A DNA stretch of 5,436 nt from positions 1 to 5,436 of the forward strand of contig VBQB01000319.1 in assembly GCA_005887855.1 (NCBI GenBank), given 5' to 3'. The notes beneath the pieces were generated by a model. It was not told where the DNA came from and did no database searches. It worked only from the letters and a program-made list of their open reading frames with translations. This document shows, one piece after another, positions 1 through 4,525 of this stretch (position 1 is its first letter; each line of letters opens with the position of its first letter). The translations under genes were made by a program, and so were the position numbers. This stretch comes from Verrucomicrobiota bacterium. GTDB lineage: Bacteria > Verrucomicrobiota > Verrucomicrobiae > Chthoniobacterales > UBA10450.

Positions 1-366
1 GGGGCTGCGCCGCGGGGCCATATCCTCCGTGTGGAGGATGCGAACGCTCGGAGTGTTAACCCAAGTGGTTGCGGCATAACGACCGTTGACCTGAATCATC
101 TTCTCGGGGCCTATTGTGTTGTTCGAAAAAACCTCACAATATGTCACCAACACTGGATCTGTCCCGCCATGCGTGAAACTGATGCGATAGCGTCCTCCGG
201 ATCCTCCAATTCTATAAGCGCTTACCGAGTTTTGCGAATCGACCAGAACCTTACCTTGCGCTTGCGCGCTAACGCTTCCGATGTGAAAAGCCATCGCCGC
301 AAGCGCAAGGATCGTTATTTGTAACCCGCGCCTAATTCGTCGATTTTGCTTGTTGAGTGTTTTCAA
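1..366 (-). CDS. Exported protein of unknown family, 3' end outside window
   Basis: The minus strand is open from a TTG at 366-364 to the window edge (122 codons, no stop), so the C-terminus is missing. The start is well fixed: a full AGGAGGT lies 6 nt upstream, which compensates for the TTG. Residues 1-34 form a typical signal peptide: a basic n-region (MKTLNKQNRRIRR), a hydrophobic core (ITILALAAMAF) and a V-S-A cleavage site before QAQ. The mature part is rich in Gly, Ser, Thr and Tyr (GGSGGRYRISF, then VTYCEVF with one Cys, then QVNGRYAATTW), which suggests a small beta-rich periplasmic or surface protein. I do not recognise a family. It follows the 116-aa exported protein after a 95-nt gap and may belong to the same transcript. 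The strong Shine-Dalgarno suggests higher translation than its neighbours. Coding status is confident; function is unknown. Confidence 0.8.
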   Translation of the reverse strand, partial: MKTLNKQNRRIRRGLQITILALAAMAFHIGSVSAQAQGKVLVDSQNSVSAYRIGGSGGRYRISFTHGGTDPVLVTYCEVFSNNTIGPEKMIQVNGRYAATTWVNTPSVRILHTEDMAPRRSP

Positions 367-372
367 GTGATT

Positions 373-379
373 ACCTCCT
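373..379 (-). promoter_or_regulatory. Strong ribosome binding site for the TTG-start exported protein
   Basis: AGGAGGT on the minus strand, 6 nt before the TTG at 366. It is the closest match to the consensus Shine-Dalgarno in the window. It decides the start of the left-edge gene, which has no suitable ATG at its N-terminus. Confidence 0.85.
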
Positions 380-461
380 ATTGTTGATGTTAACCTTGTC
401 TATACTACCAGCTCCTGAGGAAGCATTAGCAACCGACAGGTGCCAAAGGGGCAGACGAACT

Positions 462-812
462 TCAGCGAGCCTTGCCATAATATTTCGCTCCAGACGATTG
501 AGGCCCCGCAACGCGCCAAATAGTGCCTGCCCAACTTCCGGCGATTGTATATTGCTGTGCTGCTTCGATACATCGCAGCGCGGTCGAATACGGGACGTCA
601 GATACAATACGCGAATCGCCGGTCGGCATATGTATAACAACACTATAGCTTACCGTGGGGCGCGGTGTAGGAACTCGGCGTGGTGTGGGTATCTGGCGGG
701 GTGGAGGGACTCGCTTCGCATCGAATGGGTTTTCTGCTATCTGAGCTTGCGACGGCTGCGCTGTTGTGGCCAAACCTAGACATATCAGCGCAAAGAACAA
801 TGCTCGTGCCAT
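462..812 (-). CDS. Small exported protein with Pro/Arg repeat linker, 116 aa
   Basis: I place the start at the ATG at 812 because it opens directly into a signal peptide (MARALFFALICLGLATTAQP, cleavage probably after S-Q-A at residue 23). The same frame stays open to 929, but that extension overlaps the upstream gene and would bury the signal peptide. Residues 35-53 are a Pro/Arg linker built from near-repeats of R-x-[IV]-P-T-P. Residues 54-116 form a compact region (SYSVVIHMPTGDSRIV, one Cys at 81, two Trp at 94 and 100) that I cannot assign. It is probably periplasmic or surface-exposed. It starts 23 nt after the stop of the upstream four-cysteine protein, so co-transcription is likely. The ribosome binding site is weak (AAGAG), which fits translational coupling. 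Function is unknown. Confidence 0.72.
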   Translation of the reverse strand: MARALFFALICLGLATTAQPSQAQIAENPFDAKRVPPPRQIPTPRRVPTPRPTVSYSVVIHMPTGDSRIVSDVPYSTALRCIEAAQQYTIAGSWAGTIWRVAGPQSSGAKYYGKAR

Positions 813-835
813 ATATCGAAGCTCTTGCGAATCGC

Positions 836-1459
836 TCAATATGGTTCTGCTAGAGCTTCCGTTAGCGATTTCCCGGCTTTCGGCTGGGACAGTCGCTGGG
901 TCGTAGGTGATCGATAGGCGCACCACCAACTCTTTGCACCTGGAAATCGTTGCACCAAGTAGGCGTGTTCATACGCCTTCCGGATTAACGCTTGTCCCTT
1001 ATCATTAATCAGATCGATCGCCCGCTGATATGGCACGAGTCCGCGCCGGTAGCTTTCGTTGGCTGTCTTCGTGTAGCACATAAAGAATGCTTTCGTGCCG
1101 TCGAAACACCATTCACGACCATAAGGTTTAGGCTCCACGACACCTGTTACGGCTCTCCTCACTTCTTCCTCCACAATCAGATTCACAGGGTATCGGCTGA
1201 CTCCCAAGAAAACGGGCTCGCCGATCTGTGTCTCGCCGTTAAGTATATTGCTCCAAGCGTTCACACGAATCAGACCGCAGTCGCCAGGCCGTTGAGCGAG
1301 TCGCGACGCCAGAGTTCGCTCCATGCTGTCCAAGCGTCTTTGCGTTTGCACCGCCAAGCCTAGATTTGAAAGGAATTTGACTATACTGCTTGCCGCAGCG
1401 AAGGGGGCTGCAGCCCGTGACATATCTTGCTTGAGTTGACGGCTAAGCTCCAGCTTCAA
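836..1459 (-). CDS. Exported four-cysteine protein of unknown family; 5' end apparently frameshifted
   Basis: Minus-strand reading frame of 207 codons from a TTG at 1459 to TGA at 836. The TTG is only the first conventional start codon in frame. The same frame continues open upstream to 1585 and encodes an evident signal peptide just before it (see 1460-1541), so the natural protein is probably about 234 aa. The mature region starts with an amphipathic helical stretch (residues 3-55, LELSRQLKQDMSR onward). It has four cysteines at 61, 118, 128 and 180 (numbered from the TTG) in aromatic surroundings (GREWCF, FFMCYT, SWWCAY), which would suit two disulfides outside the cytoplasm. I do not recognise the family. 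It sits between the YARHG protein and the 116-aa exported protein in the same direction. If the frame break is real rather than a sequencing error, the gene may be damaged. Confidence 0.68.
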   Translation of the reverse strand: MKLELSRQLKQDMSRAAAPFAAASSIVKFLSNLGLAVQTQRRLDSMERTLASRLAQRPGDCGLIRVNAWSNILNGETQIGEPVFLGVSRYPVNLIVEEEVRRAVTGVVEPKPYGREWCFDGTKAFFMCYTKTANESYRRGLVPYQRAIDLINDKGQALIRKAYEHAYLVQRFPGAKSWWCAYRSPTTQRLSQPKAGKSLTEALAEPY

Positions 1460-1541
1460 AGCATCGTTGTCGCCTGATGCGGAGGCGAGCGAACTAAGCA
1501 GGGTGACGATAAATGCGACGACACGCCGGGAGCGTATCCAT
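1460..1541 (-). other. In-frame signal peptide without a start codon; probable 1-nt insertion after ATG 1541
   Basis: In frame with the downstream gene, codons 1534-1460 read RSRRVVAFIVTLLSSLASAS plus GDNDA: basic residues, a hydrophobic core and an A-S-A cleavage site. No ATG, GTG or TTG occurs in this frame between the upstream TAA at 1586 and the TTG at 1459. An ATG at 1541, one frame off, reads MDTL and then goes wrong at a CCC run (1530-1528). Removing one C would give MDTLRRVVAFIVTLLSSL, an ordinary signal peptide start. The ATG would lie 30 nt after the YARHG gene's stop, normal operon spacing, although its Shine-Dalgarno is poor. I infer a single-base insertion, either a sequencing error or a true mutation. 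Confidence 0.65.
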
Positions 1542-1571
1542 ACCTGCTGTGTCGTGACGAGTTCGATAGTG

Positions 1572-2612
1572 TTAGTGTCCTTTCTTTAGGTCGCGATATT
1601 TGGCCAAAGTCTCTATGTTGCCGCGCTCAACTGAACTGAGGTCTTCCTCAATCGCATCGATCGAAACTCCGGTGCGAGGACGGTACCAGTCAAACTGGTT
1701 GAATTGATTTCGAAGTTCTGGCTTCGAATCGAAGTCAGCACCGTGCCGAGCGTATACTTCGTTGATGGCATAACGAAGTTTCGCGAAACTCATGCCCGAG
1801 GCTTCTTCATCGGTGATGACGCGGGTTCGCGTCTGCGAAAATTTTTCACCGTTTAGTTCAGCGTTTACAGAACCACTATTACTCACCGATGCTATATCTT
1901 GTCCGGAGCTAGGAGAGAAACTTTGCGTTGCGCCGCTTTCGGTTGACGACATCTCGGCCAAGGCGTCGTCCCTCTTCTGACGATTAAGTTCCTGACGTTG
2001 ACGATACTCTTCTAGTCGCTGTTGACTTTTTTCCTGGCCTTGTCGAATCACGTCGCCCACGTCCTGGCCTACTTGATTCATTTGCCTCTGACGCTCCAAT
2101 GCCCTCTCGTTGGCTTCACGCTGCCGCGCCAAGTTTTGAGCTGCTTGTTCTCTCTGCTCCCGCATTAATGCTTCCTGTCGCTCGCGCATCTCGCGGTTCC
2201 GCCGCTCGTTCTCTAGCGCGGTCTGACGTGCTCTCTCCTGCATTTGACGAGCCGTCCGTTCCATGGCGGCCTGCTGTTGTTGGAACCGCTGGGCATAGGC
2301 ATCCGCAGCGCTGTTCTGCGATAAACCGGTCGTAGCCTGAATGACACACGCAAAGACCGGCGCGCATATCAACGCAGGCTTTACCCACCGACGAGAGAAA
2401 CGTTGCGGGCGCGAAGTGATTGCATGCGACTGAGAGATCGGTTGCGTCAGGTTCGTGCTCACGGCACGAGGAGGGAACGTGAGATAATTGGAGAGAAGGC
2501 GTCGAGAATAAGTCTTCATGGAGGATTGATTTCTATTGTTGGTTACTTGCAACTTTCCAGTTCCTCGCGGAACCGAAAACCACCCTAACGAGGCGCATCC
2601 AATTGTTTTCAT
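1572..2612 (-). CDS. Coiled-coil protein with C-terminal YARHG domain, exported or membrane-anchored
   Basis: 346 aa. The C-terminus (about 264-343) matches the YARHG domain: ITDEEASGMSFAKLRYAINE, then VYARHG at 286-291, then FNQFDWYRPR around 306-313 and a final helix. The family is known as an extracellular bacterial domain of undefined role. Residues 105-220 are a highly charged Gln/Arg/Glu helix (AMERTARQMQERARQ, REQREQAAQNLARQ), almost certainly a coiled coil. A Ser-rich linker (222-250) separates the two. The only membrane segment or signal is unusually deep, at about 79-97 (ALICAPVFACVIQATTGLS), after a ~75-residue basic, Ser/Thr-rich stretch. The start at 2612 is chosen for its AAGGA 8 nt upstream. 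A later ATG (Met32, nt 2519) also precedes the hydrophobic segment but has no ribosome binding site. The gene sits behind leader repeat copy C. Probably an envelope structural or binding protein; no enzyme motif seen. Confidence 0.88.
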   Translation of the reverse strand: MKTIGCASLGWFSVPRGTGKLQVTNNRNQSSMKTYSRRLLSNYLTFPPRAVSTNLTQPISQSHAITSRPQRFSRRWVKPALICAPVFACVIQATTGLSQNSAADAYAQRFQQQQAAMERTARQMQERARQTALENERRNREMRERQEALMREQREQAAQNLARQREANERALERQRQMNQVGQDVGDVIRQGQEKSQQRLEEYRQRQELNRQKRDDALAEMSSTESGATQSFSPSSGQDIASVSNSGSVNAELNGEKFSQTRTRVITDEEASGMSFAKLRYAINEVYARHGADFDSKPELRNQFNQFDWYRPRTGVSIDAIEEDLSSVERGNIETLAKYRDLKKGH

Positions 2613-2644
2613 GTGTTTTGTCCTTTCATGATGCTCATGCCCAT
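2609..2644 (-). other. 11-codon leader ORF overlapping the YARHG gene start (ATGA)
   Basis: Minus strand, ATG at 2644 reading MGMSIMKGQNT and then TGA at 2611-2609. The stop overlaps the YARHG gene's ATG in the form ATGA. The ATG falls where the 107-aa gene starts in the neighbouring repeat copy, so this may be the remnant of a gene start carried along with the duplicated leader. Translation is not shown. It contains the AAGGA that serves the YARHG start, so it could affect its translation. Confidence 0.3.
2621..2625 (-). promoter_or_regulatory. Ribosome binding site of the YARHG gene
   Basis: AAGGA on the minus strand, 8 nt before the ATG at 2612. It supports the long N-terminus over the alternative Met at nt 2519, which lacks such a site. 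Confidence 0.6.
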
Positions 2645-2675
2645 AATCCGTTGTGACCGGTGAAAATCTCAGCCG
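2640..2675 (-). repeat. Leader repeat, copy C (before the YARHG gene)
   Basis: CGGCTGAGAT (2675-2666), 15 nt, then CGGATTATGGG (2650-2640). Similarity to copy B continues upstream to about 2712 and includes a shared 17-nt identical stretch (2665-2681) plus the AACCGGCGGGC block. That block overlaps the last codons and stop of the 107-aa gene. Copy C differs from copy B at one base in the 11-nt block and has one base fewer before its ATG. Confidence 0.8.
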
Positions 2676-2698
2676 ACGAGATGATTTTTCGTCGTGCG

Positions 2699-3022
2699 CT
2701 AGCCCGCCGGTTCGAACGTCGTGTACTCGGCCTGCGAACCGTTGTCGTAAATGATGCGATAACGGACGTTGTATCCCTTCAAAACCCGTTGTTTTTTGCT
2801 CGGCATTCGTTTGACCGTCCCGTCCGATTGTTCTGCGAGATACTCTTCTGGACCTTCCCAGGCGTAAACAGGTTCCCTGGATATTGCCCTCTCTTGTACC
2901 ATTTGAGGAGTGCGAGGTGTGTATGTCCGGCCGACCCCATGGCCGTGAGTCTGCGCGACGGTGCTGGTTGGGAGAGCGGCCGCAGCAGCGACGATTGCGA
3001 CTGTCATGAGTAGGTATTTCAT
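2699..3022 (-). CDS. Small exported protein, 107 aa, unknown family
   Basis: I start at the ATG at 3022, giving MKYLLMTVAIVAAAAALPTS and a probable cleavage after V-A-Q near residue 24. A TTG two codons upstream (3028) is possible but unnecessary. The Shine-Dalgarno is weak (GGAT, 8 nt upstream, inside leader repeat B). The mature protein is about 83 residues. It starts with a His/Gly/Thr/Pro-rich stretch (THGHGVGRTYTPRTP) and a short acidic middle (YAWEGPEEYLAEQSDGT). It ends in a basic, probably beta-hairpin tail (NVRYRIIYDNGSQAEYTTFE). No cysteine remains after export. I do not recognise the family. It lies between two leader repeats, downstream of the WD40 tail fragment. Its last codons and TAG stop fall in the outer part of repeat copy C, so its C-terminus (EPAG) may have been set by the recombination that formed that repeat. 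It is probably co-transcribed with the YARHG gene 86 nt downstream. Confidence 0.72.
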   Translation of the reverse strand: MKYLLMTVAIVAAAAALPTSTVAQTHGHGVGRTYTPRTPQMVQERAISREPVYAWEGPEEYLAEQSDGTVKRMPSKKQRVLKGYNVRYRIIYDNGSQAEYTTFEPAG

Positions 3023-3024
3023 AT

Positions 3025-3060
3025 CCAATAATCCGTTGCCGCGGGTGAGAATCTCAGCCG
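3025..3060 (-). repeat. Leader repeat, copy B (before the 107-aa protein)
   Basis: CGGCTGAGAT (3060-3051), 15 nt, then CGGATTATTGG (3035-3025), ending 2 nt before the ATG at 3022. The flank up to 3100 matches copy C (AACCG(G)CGGGCT, then an A-run, then TCTCGT). Its outer part also matches the stretch after the stop of the full WD40 gene (copy A). A GC-rich inverted repeat lies within the flank at 3079-3097. Confidence 0.8.
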
Positions 3061-3099
3061 ACGAGAAAGTTTTTTCCGCGCGGACTGCCAGCCCGCGGT

Positions 3100-3522
3100 T
3101 TAATGCGATCGCGATTCAGCGGAATCTGCGCTATCGGATTGAAAACTGCGCCTCATTACGCTCTCCCAAACCGAAGAGTCGCGCACATTTTGCAGCAGCA
3201 TCTTTCGCAACCGGAGATGCTCGGCTGTGGATACCTGAGTGAGTTGCTGCTCAGCTGAAAAGGAGAGGCCGCCGATGGCGCGCAGATAGTTACCGAGCCA
3301 AGTCGGCGGCGGAATCGAAGCCGAGGGTATGCGCCACAGGCGCGCAGTCCCATCCGCTGCGACGGTGACAATTTCTGAACCGTCGCTGCTCGCCGACACC
3401 GAAACAACGCGGTCGGCGTGCGGCAGTCCTAGAAAAAGCGCGCTGCCCGTGGCCGCAGCGAGTTTCAATAAGCTCAGACGAACAGAATTGTGTTCGGACA
3501 GATATCGGCGAGCGGAGGTTTC
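3100..3522 (-). pseudogene. Truncated duplicate of the WD40 C-terminal tail
   Basis: From about 3450 to the TAA at 3100 the encoded protein aligns without gaps over 116 residues to the end of the WD40 gene at 4526-5436. By eye about 93 of the 116 are identical. Shared landmarks include SDGSEIVTVAADGTARLWRI (last propeller blade), then PPPTWLGNYLRAIGGLSFSA and RDSSVWESVMRRSFQ. Further upstream (3522-3451) the similarity is weak but still WD-like (HNSVRLSLLKLAAATG against EEVSYYDPSTG). It ends at an in-frame TAG at 3525-3523. There is no ATG; a TTG at 3468 is the only conventional start and has no clear ribosome binding site. A 20-codon ORF (3536-3474, TGATG overlap with the methyltransferase stop) runs across its 5' end in another frame. 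One blade cannot fold as a propeller, so I call it a gene fragment. The intact frame leaves open that the tail domain is still expressed. Confidence 0.78.
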
Positions 3523-3535
3523 CTAAAGCCGCACA

Positions 3536-4390
3536 TCAGCTAGCGTGCAGCTCCAAGTAAACGACCGTTTGGCTGGTATCTGGAAAGATGCGCACGCTAG
3601 CAATAGGCGCGGCGATGGTTTCGGTTAGCCGGCGCATGGCCGCCGCGTCTCGGTAAATGAGACGCCAGTCCGCATAGGTTTCCATGTAACCGACATCCTC
3701 TAGGTCGGGAAGGTAGTTTGCGATAAGCAGTCGCCCGCGAGGGCGGAGCATTTCAAACAGCTTTTCGGTAAGGCGCTGGGCCAAACGCTGCTCCAGGTAG
3801 TCATAAAGACCGGCGGTGTAGATGAAGTCGAACTTATCGGACACCAAAGAGCCAGACAGAAGAGTCTTGACAGAACCCCGTACCGCCTCAACGCCAAGAG
3901 CGCCGCACGTTTGAGTTACAACCTTCAGGCTGTCCGGGTCCTGGTCGAGTGCGACGAACCGTCCGAAGGCTCGGCTTTGCACGGAATCAGAAAGCTCAGC
4001 CTCGCGGAGGTGGCCGCAAGCAACTGAAAGAATATGGGCTGAAGGAATAGATTCACACACTTCGTCGATCTGGGTTACGAGGAAATCACGACGGATGCGG
4101 ACCGCCTTAGGTGCCTTGCACTGGATAGTATAGCGGAAAATTGCGTCTCCGAGCTCCGTCACTGGTACGGCGGAAAGCGGACGGTAATCACCCGTATAAA
4201 TCAGGCGCAATGAATGGGTACGGCACTCCTCAACCGTGGCATTCCACTCCCGCGGGGATTGCTCGCGCTTTACAGCTCTGAGGTGGGATACGAGCGAGTC
4301 GAGCGCAGGGGCAGGCCTTGTCGGTGCCCATTCAAGTTGACGTTTTGTCTCATCGAGAAGTTTCTGCGCGGAAGCGGCGGTTCTGGTCAC
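3536..4390 (-). CDS. Class I SAM-dependent methyltransferase
   Basis: 284 aa. The start is GTG at 4390 with GGAG 7 nt upstream; the frame is closed by TGA a few codons further up. Residues 1-110 are a helical N-terminal region. The Rossmann-type SAM domain follows. Motif I is at 119-127 (HILSVACGH, with a single conserved Gly rather than GxGxG). The strand-2 acidic residue is in VALDQDPDSL (146-155). The strand-4 motif is FDFIYTAGLYDYL (187-199). The post-motif region is LFEMLRPRGRLLIANYLPD (211-229), followed by DWRLIYRD (241-248). This combination (YTAGLYDYL, LxPxGRLLIxN, WxLIYRD) resembles methyltransferases often annotated as 3-hydroxypalmitate methyl ester (PhcB-like) proteins. Fatty-acid or small-molecule O-methylation is possible, but the substrate cannot be read from the sequence. 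The protein is probably cytoplasmic. It lies between the WD40 gene and that gene's partial duplicate and is headed by leader repeat A. Confidence 0.88.
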   Translation of the reverse strand: MTRTAASAQKLLDETKRQLEWAPTRPAPALDSLVSHLRAVKREQSPREWNATVEECRTHSLRLIYTGDYRPLSAVPVTELGDAIFRYTIQCKAPKAVRIRRDFLVTQIDEVCESIPSAHILSVACGHLREAELSDSVQSRAFGRFVALDQDPDSLKVVTQTCGALGVEAVRGSVKTLLSGSLVSDKFDFIYTAGLYDYLEQRLAQRLTEKLFEMLRPRGRLLIANYLPDLEDVGYMETYADWRLIYRDAAAMRRLTETIAAPIASVRIFPDTSQTVVYLELHAS

Positions 4391-4525
4391 ACCAATACTC
4401 CGCAGCCGATTTCGATGATCTCAGCCGCAATCGCGAAAAAAATCACGAGAATCGGCCGGTCGAGGCCATGCCGCTTGACGCGCTTCGGAGCAGCCAGCGA
4501 GAATTTCTTACGACAAGCCCGCGGG
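4391..4525 (-). other. Intergenic stretch between WD40 gene and methyltransferase
   Basis: This 135-nt gap starts with AACCCGCGGGCTTG and TTCTCGCTGGCTG (4526-4491), similar to the stretch after the WD40 duplicate's stop in copy B. About 60 nt of unrelated sequence follows, including a run of seven T (minus strand, 4442-4436), and then leader repeat A (4427-4392). One frame is open across the gap and ends in a hydrophobic run (PILVIFFAIAAEIIEIGCGV) with TGA overlapping the methyltransferase GTG as GTGA. Its only conventional start is GTG 4446 (19 codons), so coding is doubtful. Confidence 0.5.
4392..4427 (-). repeat. Leader repeat, copy A (before the methyltransferase)
   Basis: CGGCTGAGAT (4427-4418), 15 nt, then CGGAGTATTGG (4402-4392), ending 1 nt before the GTG start. 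The two conserved blocks and their spacing match copies B and C, while the 15-nt spacer is largely different. The GGAG inside the second block is the methyltransferase's Shine-Dalgarno. In copies B and C the same place reads GGAT. Confidence 0.72.

Noticed and set aside
31..324. Plus-strand open frame of 97 codons
   Set aside because: The opposite strand carries a better gene across the same stretch, with a consensus Shine-Dalgarno and a signal peptide.
367..461. Promoter in the 95-nt gap before the left-edge gene
   Set aside because: TTGCTA and TAGTAT can be picked out but with a 19-nt spacer and poor matches; not enough to call.
357..779. Plus-strand open frame of 140 codons
   Set aside because: It is antisense to the 116-aa exported gene and the following gap; its composition (many Arg and Cys) is that of a shadow frame.
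813..929. 39-residue N-terminal extension of the 116-aa protein
   Set aside because: It would place the signal peptide in the interior and overlap the upstream gene by about 90 nt; the ATG at 812 gives a normal exported protein.
2640..2675. Resemblance of the leader (GGCTGAGAT followed by GGATTAT) to part of a TPP riboswitch
   Set aside because: CTGAGA and GGATAAT-like strings occur, but the conserved ACCTGATC segment, the 5' GGGGTGC partner and the 3' stem are missing in all three copies, and no thiamine genes are nearby.
3079..3097. GC-rich inverted repeat (7-bp stem, 5-nt loop) after the WD40 fragment as an intrinsic terminator
   Set aside because: On the transcribed minus strand it is followed by CGG and an A-run rather than a T-run, and copies A and C do not keep the hairpin.
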